The translations under genes were made by a program, and so were the position numbers. A stretch of DNA of 64,000 bases, from NCBI GenBank assembly GCA_002408085.1, contig DHQL01000008.1, forward strand, positions 20,483 to 84,482, given 5' to 3'. The notes under the pieces are model-generated. The model saw nothing but the letters and a program-made list of their open reading frames with translations. It ran no database searches and was not told where the DNA came from. Below are positions 16,515 to 25,572 of the stretch, in pieces. This stretch comes from Spirochaeta sp. UBA5339 (GTDB lineage: Bacteria > Spirochaetota > Spirochaetia > DSM-2461). Within the stretch, counting starts at the first letter, position 1, and every line of letters starts with the position of its first letter.

Positions 16515-17023
16515 AACCAGATTTTTCCTATAAATCCTTCCAGCCGGCCTTTGACCTGTTCACCGGCCAGCTTGGCATGATTGGTATCACAGAACAGCCA
16601 GTGGACTGTCAGATGGTCGTCATTCAGGTCCAGGGTCATGGTGCCCGGAGTAAAGGTGATGGAATTGGCCAGGGTCATCCGGGCCACATCCGACTTCAGC
16701 CGGGTCCGAAAGTGAACAATCCGGGGACTGCAGTTGCCGGTAATCACCGCAACAAGCATCTTGAAACTGGACTGATAGAGATAGTAGATCAGCACACCCA
16801 GGTAGATAATCAGGGTCAGGGGGTTGGGTACGGTATAGCGCAGGTTTGCCTGATGCTTCGGAATAAAGACACCGTAGGTCAGATAGCCCCCCAGCAGGGA
16901 GGCACAGACACCCGCCGCCACCGAGTAGAGCTCGGTACTGGCGGTAAAAAGCATCCAGCAGCCGAAGAGAAAAAGGGATGTAATGGCAAACCTGATGAGT
17001 TTCCAGCGACTCTCAAGGCTCAC
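16511..17023 (-). CDS. mnhE: Mrp-type antiporter subunit E
   Basis: A 170-residue protein with two or three hydrophobic segments near the start and a cytoplasmic domain with the MrpE motif LANSITFTPGTMTLDLNDDHL near residues 115-135, followed by VHWL. The block PNPLTLIIYLGVLIYYLYQSS is the last membrane segment. MrpE is needed for full antiport activity but is not thought to conduct ions itself. The start lies 4 bases after the stop of the EIIA-like gene, which ties the two regulatory-type genes to this operon. Confidence 0.92.
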   Translation of the reverse strand: MSLESRWKLIRFAITSLFLFGCWMLFTASTELYSVAAGVCASLLGGYLTYGVFIPKHQANLRYTVPNPLTLIIYLGVLIYYLYQSSFKMLVAVITGNCSPRIVHFRTRLKSDVARMTLANSITFTPGTMTLDLNDDHLTVHWLFCDTNHAKLAGEQVKGRLEGFIGKIWL

Positions 17024-17027
17024 GGAT

Positions 17028-17483
17028 CTACTCCTGCTGTTCCAGAATTTCCAGAAATGCCTCGGGAGTCTCCGCGTCCAGCAGCGCCTTGCGGAGCTCG
17101 GGCTTGTGGAGGAACCGTGCGGTTCTGGAAAGGAGTTTCAGATGGGTAGCCGCTCCCCTGGGAGGACCTGCCAGCAGAAAAACCAGGGAGACCGGTTCGC
17201 CGTCGGGGCTGTCCATATCCAGAGGTGAAGCCAGACGGGCCGCCGCCATAACGCTGCGTTCCAGCTGGGCCGACTGGGTATGGGGAATGGCGCATCCCTC
17301 ACCGATACAGGTGGAAGAAATATCTTCTCTTGCAAGGATCTCCTTCAGCAGGGACTCCTGGTCCTCCACCTCATGGACGCTGCCCAGAGCACCGATCATG
17401 GCACGGAGAACTTCACCCTTATCGGCGGCCTCAAGATCGAGCAGTACACATTGTGAGTTAAGTCTGTTACCGATTCCAACCAT
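17028..17483 (-). CDS. PTS EIIA-Ntr (PtsN)-like regulatory protein
   Basis: A 151-residue mannitol/fructose-type EIIA domain. LLKEILAREDISSTCIGEGCAIPHTQ-type sequence (residues 45-70) shows the phospho-accepting His68 in the motif GxAIPH, and VFLLAGPPRGAATHLKLLS is the usual later block. No EIIB or EIIC gene is near, so a regulatory (EIIA-Ntr) role is more likely than sugar transport. In Enterobacteria PtsN controls potassium transport by protein contact. Its place directly before mnhE suggests control of the antiporter; this is inferred. It lies 3 bases after the PII-like gene. Confidence 0.85.
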   Translation of the reverse strand: MVGIGNRLNSQCVLLDLEAADKGEVLRAMIGALGSVHEVEDQESLLKEILAREDISSTCIGEGCAIPHTQSAQLERSVMAAARLASPLDMDSPDGEPVSLVFLLAGPPRGAATHLKLLSRTARFLHKPELRKALLDAETPEAFLEILEQQE

Positions 17484-17486
17484 CTT

Positions 17487-17834
17487 CTACACCTCTTCTT
17501 CTTCAGGCACAAGACCGGCCACCCAGTCAACGGGGACCGTGAACATAATACCTGTTCCCGGATTATCCAGACCGCCGATCAGAGGATCGATAATACCCTT
17601 GAGTCTCTCCAGGGTACTCTCATCCCGAATAACCGACAGGATCGTTTTGTTATAGGGCTTGTTGCCCTTCATAAATTCCTTGAATCCCGCAAAAAGGGGT
17701 ACTTCATAGGCCAGGAAACGGCCCATCCCCTCACTGTCAAGGATGGTGGCACCGGTCACACCGGCCTCCACATAGGCCTCCAGGGCCTCCTCAAGGAACT
17801 CTTCGTTGTTCAACACAAATACTAATAACTTCAT
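17487..17834 (-). CDS. PII-like signalling protein
   Basis: A 115-residue protein starting MKLLVFVLNN. The pattern AYVEAGVTGATILDSEGMGR (residues 19-38) matches the ferredoxin-like PII fold (beta-alpha-beta with 'GVxGATIL'), and GTGIMFTVPVDWVAGL near the end resembles the closing strands of PII. The T-loop region lacks the uridylylated Tyr of GlnB, so it is a PII-like protein, not GlnB. A longer frame upstream has no family support and was not used. Heads the antiporter operon with the EIIA gene. Confidence 0.75.
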   Translation of the reverse strand: MKLLVFVLNNEEFLEEALEAYVEAGVTGATILDSEGMGRFLAYEVPLFAGFKEFMKGNKPYNKTILSVIRDESTLERLKGIIDPLIGGLDNPGTGIMFTVPVDWVAGLVPEEEEV

Positions 17835-18000
17835 TCTATGCAAGAACCTCAGTGGGCAAATCCTATCATGGAAAAATACGGGTAACAAGTAGATTCCACT
17901 TTTATGAAGACCACCTGACGGAATAAGACATACCAGGTTCATAAAAGATCTGAAACCGGACGATTTTTTCACAAAGTCAACAAGTTTGGACTGTCAATCA

Positions 18001-18113
18001 GGGGCCGCCGGCCTGCCGGCCGGACAGGCTCTCCGCTTATAGCCCCTGTTCGGGGCGGCATGCTCCGGCTTCGTCTCCTTCGCCGGGCCGCCCCGGGGGC
18101 TGCCGCTTCGATC
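18001..18113 (+). repeat. Dispersed structured repeat, copy 1
   Basis: About 113 bases, G+C-rich, between the PII-like gene and the GH106-like gene. It shares its body with copies at 44251 and 56210: an opening GGCCGCCGG, a hairpin around AGCCCCTGTTCGGGGC, then CCGGGCCGCCCCGGGGGCTG and CGCTTCGATCC. In this copy the closing CCGGCGG is replaced by TTCGTCCGAAGG. The 310-base gap (17835-18144) holds nothing else that I can support. Confidence 0.85.
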
Positions 18114-18144
18114 CTTCGTCCGAAGGATACGATGCAGCAGTAAT

Positions 18145-21100
18145 TTACAGATCAACCCTCGTATAGGGTGTCAGTTTCACAGTGAGCAGACCGTTATAGT
18201 AGCCATCAGGATCAACAGGAGTCATAAAGCCTCTGCTTATACCGAACTCTCTTCCCTGATAGCCGCTGTTTTCAACATACATTCTGCCGTAGAGAGATGA
18301 GGACAGCTTTACGGTAAGGGTATTTTCACCCGGCTTCAGCAGTCCGCCGACATCGACTCTGTCGCTGGCATTGTTGGCCTGAAGGACCGTTCCGTTAACC
18401 GTGTATGATCCAATCTGGTCCTTGCCGTAGGTCACATCCAGTATGGCGCCGGTGTCAGAGCTCCAGCCCGGGGGAAGGGTAAAGGTGATTGAATACTCTC
18501 CCGTACCCGAGACATTACGCATATCATCCACCCCGATCTCCGAAAGCTGCGCCGCAGTAGCGGGGAGGTCCACCCACTTTCCAAGCTTCCCGGAACCGAA
18601 GTCAACTGAGGTAATCAGGCTCACTCCAGGGTCGTTCTGAGTCTTGTCGGGACCATAGCTGTCGATAACAAGGTTCCACTCGGCGCCGCTCAGATCAAGG
18701 AAATCAAGGTCCTCTTCAATCACCACACTCTTTGAGGTGCCGTCGGAAAGAGTCAGGGTATACTCACCGGCGGTACTGGAGCGCAGCGAGAGGGTTCCGT
18801 TCTTCCGGTCAACGGCATAGTCCATCCCGGGTCCCTCCACATTTGTCACAAAGAGCCCCTCAATGGGGAATACTCCGCTGTTCTCTGAGAGAGCGATGAT
18901 CATGGAGTCTCCCCCGGCCAGTGAATCAATTCTGAAGCTGACGGTATCGTCTTCGCCGACAGTGTAGGCACCTAGCTGACTGACCTCTCCCGTATGGGGA
19001 TCAAGAAGGTAGGGAACGCCAGTGCCATTCAGGGTGACAGCCGCATTGGTGATTAACTTCTCCTCTCCCTTGTAGTTGGCCCCCTGGATGTTGCCCATCA
19101 TACCGCTGTTTTCAGGAAAGGCGTTGTTGAAGATGTAGTAGTACCGGCTTCCGTCCGCAGGGTCCTCATAGAGGGTGGTTTCCAGCTGAGGCACATCGTA
19201 TACGGCGTAGCCCTCCACGTCCAGAGCCTTCAGGGCCGCTTTGACCTCGTCCAGGGAGTCTGCGGTTTTGACTCCGGCCATGGCTGTCAGTTCGGCGGCC
19301 ATTTTCTGAAGCTGAGCATCCGCTTCGACATCACTGCCGTAGACTCTGGAGAAATCACTGTTGTAAATGATAACCGGCAGACCATTTTCGGCATACTCCA
19401 GAAGGGTCTCCATGGCTTTCAGAGAAAAGATGGACACTCTGTCCACAATCAGCGCCTTATAGGCGGGGCCTTCTGCTGCAAGACGGCCGTTCTTCACTGC
19501 CGCAGCAGGATGGTTCAGGGTAGACTCGCTGATCAGGTTATAGGAGTACCCCACATCCAGAAGGTTCTGAAAACGGTTACCGCTTTCAAAGTCAAAGGTG
19601 TGCTCCTTGTCTATCAGGACAGCCAGATCGATCCGGGCCTCCCCCTCCTGAAGGACTGCCTGAATCCGGGACATATAGGCGGTTTCTGTCACAACATCAT
19701 CCCAGTAGGCCTGACGGTAGGTGTAGGCGGAACCAAAGACACCGGGACCGAAGGGCAGCCAGCCGGGCCAGTCGCTGTTAAAACCGTTGAAGCTCTTTGT
19801 ATAGGGTGTTCCATGAAGGATGGCCCTGGTCACGCCGTGGGAGTAGTTCTGTCCCAGCTCGGTAATAACATCATCCATTGTCACATAACCGATGGTGGGC
19901 CCGGTAATGGCCTCCATGGTCAGATAGTCTCTGCCGCTGATATTCACCGTACCCGCCTGATAACGGACACCGTCGCCCTTGGACATATTGTCGCACTCGG
20001 CCACATCCGCCACCATCGCCGCACGGCTTATCTCCAGTCCCGGCAGATGGTAGGTCTGTCCCCTGAATCCCCATCCGAAGGCGAAATCGGCCCAGTCGAC
20101 CATTCCCGTTACACGGTAGCGGACATAGAGTTCGGCCAGAAAATTGTTGTAATCCTCATAGATCCGCTCAAAGGCTCCGTCATCTCCGTCAAAGCCGAAG
20201 AAGTAGGTAATGCTTGTCCCCAGGAAGCTGCTGCTCAGATGCTTGCCCGCGGCCACCAGGGGAAGAATATCCTTGTACTTATAGGAGTCGGGAATATCCT
20301 CCATTATGGTGGAAGCCCAGTAGGAAGCGTCGCTGGAAGACTCGATGGAATCCTCAAAGATATAGCCCCTGTTCGCCTTCATAAGCTCCAGCAGCTCGGG
20401 ATCCCGGTCCATCATAGCATCCCAGAAATCGGTCAGGGCGGCGGTACCGGCACTGTTGAAGTAGTTGGTCACAAAGACGCCGTTGTGCATAATCCGGCCT
20501 CCGGAAATGCTCTGACCCGTACCCCTTGAAAAGGTGGAGATAACAACCCAGTCTCCCGGCTGAATATCAGTGCCGTTATCAAGGCCCGGAAGATTCAGGC
20601 CCGAAAGATCGGCGCTGTACATATTCTGCCAGTCGGCCATACGCTTCCGGTTTGACTCGGCATCAAGCTTGCCGTTTGCCGAGACCCAGGGCCCCTCAGA
20701 TTCGGGCCCGAAGAACTCGAGTATATCATCATAGTTCCAGCCGTAGGCTTCGGCAGTTGCTCTGTCGGGGACACCAGCGGCATATCCGCCCTCGGCGGTC
20801 CCGGTAACCGATTCCGTGATGGTCTTGAGAGAGTCAAAGTCAAAGACAGGCATGGGCTTCATTACAGGCTCCGCAGGGGGAGCGCCGGGAAAAGAGGGGC
20901 CTGAATCTTCGGCAACCATCTTAATTTCTGAAACTCTGGCAACCGTGGCAGAGACAAAGCTGTCGGTAAAGAGGAAGTGGTCGTATGTTCTGTTGCCGAA
21001 AGGACCGGCCGGGCCGTCAATCTTCTGCGGGGGAAGCTGCAGGCTGATTGTACCGCCGGCCAGATCATCTGCAGTAATTCTGGTAAGACTGTAGGTCAGC

Positions 21101-21564
21101 TCCTTGTTGGCAGCCTCATCATTGGGGTCCAGAGTATTAAGGGTAGGCGGCCAGTGAGCGGTTATGGTCATATCAACCTGAAAACCGCCGGGAACCTTTG
21201 CCGCGGCTTTTAGGACTTTTTTCAGCAGCCTGCTCCAGTTCTCACTGCCCCAGCCGTAGACCTTTCCCTCGGCGTTGTTGTAGTTGACACCGTCGGCGAG
21301 CATGGCGACCTCCACTCCGCCAAAGCCCTTATCAGCAAGCTCTAGAATCTGTTTCTCAATCAGATCATCCGGGTCCTCCCCGGCCCCGGCATCGGGAAAC
21401 CACATACGGGCCATGGGTTTGGCATCCACTCCCGGATTCTCAAAGTGTGACAGAACTGTTTTCTCACTCCCTGCCTCCTCCTTACTGCTCCCCGCGGTGC
21501 CGCATGAGAGCAGGACAGGAACAACAAGCAGAAGTGTGATCAGTACTCGAAATGTTGAACGCAT
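18145..21564 (-). CDS. GH106-like alpha-L-rhamnosidase family lipoprotein
   Basis: A 1139-residue exported protein. The start has a lipoprotein signal (LLVVPVLLSC, Cys21), so it should sit on a membrane facing outwards. The first domain follows the GH106 pattern: MARMWFPDAGAGEDP near residue 52, then LADKGFGGVEVAML and LLKKVLKAAAKVPGGFQVDMT. The centre is the large catalytic region; residues about 990-1115 form a beta-sandwich sugar-binding-like domain (WVDLPATAAQL, LPPGWSSDTGAILDVTYG). GH106 enzymes remove rhamnose from pectic or other plant polymers. Substrate is not provable here. Monocistronic. Confidence 0.8.
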   Translation of the reverse strand: MRSTFRVLITLLLVVPVLLSCGTAGSSKEEAGSEKTVLSHFENPGVDAKPMARMWFPDAGAGEDPDDLIEKQILELADKGFGGVEVAMLADGVNYNNAEGKVYGWGSENWSRLLKKVLKAAAKVPGGFQVDMTITAHWPPTLNTLDPNDEAANKELTYSLTRITADDLAGGTISLQLPPQKIDGPAGPFGNRTYDHFLFTDSFVSATVARVSEIKMVAEDSGPSFPGAPPAEPVMKPMPVFDFDSLKTITESVTGTAEGGYAAGVPDRATAEAYGWNYDDILEFFGPESEGPWVSANGKLDAESNRKRMADWQNMYSADLSGLNLPGLDNGTDIQPGDWVVISTFSRGTGQSISGGRIMHNGVFVTNYFNSAGTAALTDFWDAMMDRDPELLELMKANRGYIFEDSIESSSDASYWASTIMEDIPDSYKYKDILPLVAAGKHLSSSFLGTSITYFFGFDGDDGAFERIYEDYNNFLAELYVRYRVTGMVDWADFAFGWGFRGQTYHLPGLEISRAAMVADVAECDNMSKGDGVRYQAGTVNISGRDYLTMEAITGPTIGYVTMDDVITELGQNYSHGVTRAILHGTPYTKSFNGFNSDWPGWLPFGPGVFGSAYTYRQAYWDDVVTETAYMSRIQAVLQEGEARIDLAVLIDKEHTFDFESGNRFQNLLDVGYSYNLISESTLNHPAAAVKNGRLAAEGPAYKALIVDRVSIFSLKAMETLLEYAENGLPVIIYNSDFSRVYGSDVEADAQLQKMAAELTAMAGVKTADSLDEVKAALKALDVEGYAVYDVPQLETTLYEDPADGSRYYYIFNNAFPENSGMMGNIQGANYKGEEKLITNAAVTLNGTGVPYLLDPHTGEVSQLGAYTVGEDDTVSFRIDSLAGGDSMIIALSENSGVFPIEGLFVTNVEGPGMDYAVDRKNGTLSLRSSTAGEYTLTLSDGTSKSVVIEEDLDFLDLSGAEWNLVIDSYGPDKTQNDPGVSLITSVDFGSGKLGKWVDLPATAAQLSEIGVDDMRNVSGTGEYSITFTLPPGWSSDTGAILDVTYGKDQIGSYTVNGTVLQANNASDRVDVGGLLKPGENTLTVKLSSSLYGRMYVENSGYQGREFGISRGFMTPVDPDGYYNGLLTVKLTPYTRVDL

Positions 21565-21585
21565 ATAAAACTCCTTTTTCCATTC

Positions 21586-21602
21586 ACTTTGTTTAACAAA
21601 GT
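21586..21602. promoter_or_regulatory. 17-bp palindrome upstream of the GH106-like gene, possible operator
   Basis: ACTTTGTTTAACAAAGT is a perfect palindrome about a central base, 21 bases upstream of the start at 21564. LacI-type operators have this form. None of the regulators in the window sits next to it. Confidence 0.45.
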
Positions 21603-21783
21603 ACTATATTAAATAAAGGATATTCCCTCATTTTTGAATCTGTCAACTTTTATCTGCCTCTCATCCCGGAAGGGTTCAAGGGAGGGATATCATAATCCAG
21701 CCGGAAACCAGAAATGAAAAATATGTTTTTCCTATGAGAGATAATGTTCTATAGTAGTGTTAAATTCTGTGACGGAGTTCTCT

Positions 21784-22455
21784 ATGAGTGACAAGATAGA
21801 AATTGAAGATCAGATATCCTATATAAAAAGGGTAATGGAGTATTCCAGCAGGGACTACTCCAGAGTATATCCTGCCTACTTCGGCTGGACCGCCGTATTT
21901 TTTATCCAGTATATTGGACAAGCACTGCTTCGTACCGTAGGCATGGAAAGCTTCGATCTGAACAGCAGCATTTTCTACGGAAACCATAGAATAACAGGGC
22001 TGCTGCTCTCTCTTCTCTGCATCCTTCTAAGCACTCTTATCTACCTGAAAATCAAAGGGTCCAGTCAGTACGGCTCCAGCTCCATTGCCAGGGTTCTTCT
22101 TAAGATGTGGTTTACCGCTACACTGATCCTTATCCTCAATGACAGCTCCAACTACATTCCCTTTGCCTTCGCCTACGACGTATCCATTATCTATGAGACA
22201 ATCTGGCAGGTCCTGATTTCCACTACCGTTCTGTTTCTGATGCTGATGTTCACCTACCATCTGGCTCACTCGAAACAGTTCCTCTCCCTTGCTGTGGGAA
22301 CTGTTGTATTCGGAGTCCTCTCTGTTATTGCATCCCGGGCCCTTCTGCAGAATGATATCAATATGGCCCTGGTTCTGGACTTCTCCCAATACCTCTGTAT
22401 TCTGGCCTACCTCTTAATTGCTCTTCTGTTAAGAGCGATTGACAGGTCACATTAG
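21784..22455 (+). CDS. Integral membrane protein, function unknown
   Basis: A 223-residue protein. ATG 21784 follows CGGAG; residues 1-30 are cytoplasmic and charged (IEIEDQISYIKRVMEYSSR), then about six hydrophobic segments fill residues 40-218. The gene is followed at 15 bases by a winged-helix regulator. Pairs of a six-segment membrane protein and a small MarR/PadR-like regulator (HTH_34 type) are common in bacteria but uncharacterised. No motif suggests a substrate. Confidence 0.8.
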   Translation: MSDKIEIEDQISYIKRVMEYSSRDYSRVYPAYFGWTAVFFIQYIGQALLRTVGMESFDLNSSIFYGNHRITGLLLSLLCILLSTLIYLKIKGSSQYGSSSIARVLLKMWFTATLILILNDSSNYIPFAFAYDVSIIYETIWQVLISTTVLFLMLMFTYHLAHSKQFLSLAVGTVVFGVLSVIASRALLQNDINMALVLDFSQYLCILAYLLIALLLRAIDRSH

Positions 22456-22470
22456 GATGGGTTTCAACCG

Positions 22471-22764
22471 GTGACTCTGCACAATATTCCCCCGGAACTG
22501 CATTCTCAGATCAGAATCGGCATAATCTCAGCACTGATCAGTGAGGACAAGGATTTTGTCACCCTCAAGGAGACTACCCGTACAAGCGACGGGAATCTGA
22601 GTACCCATCTAAAGAAGCTGGAGACCGGGGGATATATCGAAACAACCCGGATGTTTATCCATAAGAAACCGCGGTCTGTCTACTCTCTCACCGCCCACGG
22701 CAGGGCGCAATATGCCGAATATGTTCAGATGCTGCTGGAACATCTGGAGCAAAAGCAGTCCTGA
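22471..22764 (+). CDS. Winged-helix transcriptional regulator (HTH_34/MarR-like)
   Basis: A 97-residue DNA-binding protein, GTG start at 22471. The recognition region TLKETTRTSDGNLSTHLKKLE (about residues 27-47) is followed by the wing YIETTRMFIHKKPRSVYSLT and ends with a helix ending AEYVQMLLEHLE. That is the HTH_34 layout, in which 'DGNLS.HL..LE.aGyi' is typical. It probably controls its own operon with the membrane protein gene. Confidence 0.85.
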   Translation: MTLHNIPPELHSQIRIGIISALISEDKDFVTLKETTRTSDGNLSTHLKKLETGGYIETTRMFIHKKPRSVYSLTAHGRAQYAEYVQMLLEHLEQKQS

Positions 22765-22861
22765 AGATTTCTTCTCTGGAATAAAAGGCTGGATTCTCAA
22801 TCACCTGAGACTCCTCTCTTGTAGTACCAGTGCGCTAAGGATTAAAATACAAGGAGAGGTT

Positions 22862-23022
22862 ATGGGAATCGAAGCGGTGAACGAAGAGCAGAATGCTATT
22901 ATTGAATATGTAAAGAATCACTTTGTAGGGTGGATGGAAGATTCAATCGCCAGAGCTTCTACCACCTGGCTACCTTCACCGCCGTTATCGGTACGGCAGT
23001 GACGATTATTCTGGGAGCCTGA
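22862..23022 (+). pseudogene. Deleted copy of the coiled-coil membrane protein at 60055
   Basis: The first 26 codons (GIEAVNEEQNAIIEYVKNHF) are nearly those of the intact gene at 60055, including AAGGAG before the ATG. After WMED the sequence jumps to the part coding FNRQSFYHLATFTAVIGTAV and ends with the same TGA. About 190 bases of the coiled coil are lost and the frame is shifted at the join, so the anchor is no longer read in frame from the start codon. The upstream leader (TCTTGTAG, AAGGATTA) is also shared. The end overlaps the methyltransferase gene. Confidence 0.85.
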
Positions 23023-23743
23023 GGGAATCCTTCTCCACCAGGGCTGCCAGCCATTTAATTCCCGGCCGGTTCAGGCCGTCATTATTAATGGAAGTTTTGA
23101 GCTCCCGGAACCCGCAGCTTCGGGTTAGTTCCATCCACTCTTCGCGTGACCAGGATGTAAAGGAACGTCCCTCTTTATCCAGTCCGTTCTTATCAATATC
23201 ATCCCGTAGCAGGGAAACTGAGAAGAAGAATCTTCCTCCAGGGGGGAGAAGATCAAAGACCTTGCGGAAGGTAGTCCTCAGATCCGAGGGGGTCAAATGC
23301 ATCAGTACGGCAATGGAGTAGACGCCGTTAAAAGCCCCCTCCCCGGGGCTGCGGGGGGTAAAAGCATCCAATGCATCGGGCAGAGTTCCCTGACTCATCT
23401 TCCCCGAGAGCTCGGGATGAAGGGAGCAGGCCTCCTCCACCATCCGGGCAGAACCGTCAATGCCGGTCACATAAAAGCCCCGGGCAGTCATCCAGGCGGC
23501 ATCCCGTCCGGAACCGACTCCAAGCTCCAGCAGTTTGGCCCCGGGAGAAAAGGCTGAAGCCAGAGTGTTTTGAACCTCATCTACGGCAGCCCTTTCATAC
23601 CGGGCCGAAAGGGTACCGGAATTCATATTGTAATAATTGAGTGTCCGGTTTTCAGGATTTCTCTCTGGAATGGTATGCTCCTTTACTCCATTTATCAGAA
23701 ACAGAGGCAGTATACCTTCCCCCGTCCTCAAGTCTTCTGTCAA
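23006..23743 (-). CDS. SAM-dependent methyltransferase
   Basis: A class I methyltransferase, 245 residues with a TTG start at 23743. Motif I LLELGVGSGRDAAWM near residue 79, the acidic end of strand 2 GIDGSARMVEEA, FNGVYSIAVLMHL (motif II) and LLPPGGRFFFSVSLL (motif III) are in order. TLNYYNMNSGTLSARYE near residue 34 is the normal start of the fold, so the true start may lie between 23743 and this point; no start has a good ribosome site. Substrate unknown. Confidence 0.82.
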   Translation of the reverse strand: MTEDLRTGEGILPLFLINGVKEHTIPERNPENRTLNYYNMNSGTLSARYERAAVDEVQNTLASAFSPGAKLLELGVGSGRDAAWMTARGFYVTGIDGSARMVEEACSLHPELSGKMSQGTLPDALDAFTPRSPGEGAFNGVYSIAVLMHLTPSDLRTTFRKVFDLLPPGGRFFFSVSLLRDDIDKNGLDKEGRSFTSWSREEWMELTRSCGFRELKTSINNDGLNRPGIKWLAALVEKDSLRLPE

Positions 23744-23776
23744 GGAGGCTGACGGGCGGGGGCTTAATATAAAGAC

Positions 23777-25534
23777 TTAGTTCCAGCGGATGGGATCCAG
23801 AATCTCCTTGATCTTTTCAGGGGATACCTTGAAGCTGCGGTCCATCTTAAGAAGGCCGTTGACCTCCTGGAACACATCCGTGAGCTGGGTATAGCAGAGA
23901 CCGTTAATATAGCCCGAGTTCTGTATGGCTTCGGCCATTGAGCGGAAGCGCGCCAGAAAGGCAGCCTCATCTCCCACCTTGTCCTGGTAGCCCCAGCCCT
24001 CTTCGCCGTTATCGAAAGCTATACCGCCATACTCTGTCAGCATAACAGGTTCTCCCTTATAGCCGTATCCGTCGGCATAGATAAATCTGTGGTCCGAGAT
24101 GGTTGCCAGATAGCGGTCCTTGTCAGCACTTCTTTTTGAGAACTCATCTCCCCATGCCACATAGTCATGAATGGCGCAGATATCGGTGCGGGCCTGCTCC
24201 CAGCCGTCATTGCCGCTGACAAGCCTGGTCTGGTCGATGGATTTTGTCAGAGAGTAAAGGGTATTGCAGAACTCCTGCTTCTGTTTACTGGAGATTACGT
24301 TCCACACTCCCCAGGACTCGTTCACAGGAACCCAGGTGACGATGGAGGGATGGTTGTAGGAACTCTTTAAAAATGCCGTCCACTCACTGATGCACATCTC
24401 CATCCCCTTCCGGTTGAAAAGATAGTTGCTGGGCATCTCACCCCATACAAGGAATCCAAGCTTGTCCGCCCAGTAGTAGAACCGGGGATCCTCAAACTTC
24501 TGATGCTTCCTGGCGCCGTTGAAGCCCATCTCCTTTGCCTTGAGAATATCGGTTTTCAAAGCTTCCGAATCGGGAGGAGTCAGAATACCATCCTCCCAGT
24601 AACCCTGATCCAGGATCAGCTTCTGAAAGTAGGGATTGTTGTTCAGCTGAAAGAACCCCTCCTTTGAAGAGACCTTCCGCATTCCAAAATAACTATCTAC
24701 CCGGTCAAGGATCTTACCGTCCTTTTTCAGTACCAGATTAAGGTCAAAGAGAGCCGGGTTTTCCGGTGACCAGATAAAACGGGAGTCCAGTTCATCCTGG
24801 GTATCGATATTCACCGTAACAACGGGATAGCGTTCCAGGGGAGCAAAGCTCATTGCCTTATAAAGCTCACCTTCAAAACTGACGGCAAGATCCAGACTCA
24901 GCCCTTCTGTATAGTTCTCCAGCTCCATCTCAATGAAAGCGCACTTATTGTCTATATCGGGGGTAATAAAGGCCTTTCCCAGATAGGAGCTTCCGGTCTT
25001 CTCCATCCAAACGGACTGCCAGATCCCGGTTGTGGGAGTGTACCAACAGCCGAAGGGCTCTTTCCGCCAGCTCTGTTTGCCCCGCGGCTGGGCGGCATCA
25101 TCAAAGTCCTCCACCCTGAGAGTAATGGTATTGGCTCCGCTTTTCAGAAAACGGGAGACTTCAAAACTGAAGGCCACATTACCGCCCCTGTGGCTGCCGG
25201 TATGTTCTCCGTTTATCCAGAGATCCGTCTTGAAGTCTACGGCTCCGAAGTGTAGGAGAACACTGTCGGAAATAAATTCTGCATCCAATTCCAGACTCTT
25301 TTTGTACCAGACCACGGGATGGTGTTCAGTCTCTCCTATACCGCTTAAGGGACTCTGATAGCAGAAGGGAACCTGAATTGTTCTCTCAAGACTGCCCTCG
25401 CGGTGCCACTGACCGGCAAGTCCCAGGTTTTTATCATCGAAACCGAACTCCCAGGTTCCATTCAGGTCTATCCACTCCTGCCGGGCAAAGTCCGGCCTGG
25501 GATACTCCGACAGATCTATCTTTAAGTTTTCCAT
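23777..25534 (-). CDS. Glycoside hydrolase family 2 (beta-galactosidase/glucuronidase/mannosidase type)
   Basis: A 585-residue enzyme without a signal peptide, so cytoplasmic. The N-terminal sugar-binding sandwich (WIDLNGTWEFGFDD, then WYKKSLELD and LHFGAVDFKTDLWINGEHTG) leads to a TIM barrel. VPVNESWGVW near residue 404 holds the acid/base Glu, and MLTEYGGIAF near 499 the nucleophile. These identify GH2 retaining exo-glycosidases; the exact sugar is not readable. It is the last gene after an ABC sugar transporter, so it likely splits the imported oligosaccharide. It lacks the long C-terminal domains of LacZ. Confidence 0.88.
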   Translation of the reverse strand: MENLKIDLSEYPRPDFARQEWIDLNGTWEFGFDDKNLGLAGQWHREGSLERTIQVPFCYQSPLSGIGETEHHPVVWYKKSLELDAEFISDSVLLHFGAVDFKTDLWINGEHTGSHRGGNVAFSFEVSRFLKSGANTITLRVEDFDDAAQPRGKQSWRKEPFGCWYTPTTGIWQSVWMEKTGSSYLGKAFITPDIDNKCAFIEMELENYTEGLSLDLAVSFEGELYKAMSFAPLERYPVVTVNIDTQDELDSRFIWSPENPALFDLNLVLKKDGKILDRVDSYFGMRKVSSKEGFFQLNNNPYFQKLILDQGYWEDGILTPPDSEALKTDILKAKEMGFNGARKHQKFEDPRFYYWADKLGFLVWGEMPSNYLFNRKGMEMCISEWTAFLKSSYNHPSIVTWVPVNESWGVWNVISSKQKQEFCNTLYSLTKSIDQTRLVSGNDGWEQARTDICAIHDYVAWGDEFSKRSADKDRYLATISDHRFIYADGYGYKGEPVMLTEYGGIAFDNGEEGWGYQDKVGDEAAFLARFRSMAEAIQNSGYINGLCYTQLTDVFQEVNGLLKMDRSFKVSPEKIKEILDPIRWN

Positions 25535-25572
25535 TTGTTCCTCACAATTGTTTATTTTATAAAGTTAACAGC

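Noticed and set aside
19510..20529. A 339-codon open frame on the plus strand inside the GH106-like gene
   Set aside because: Shadow of the long minus-strand gene; no family features or start signal.
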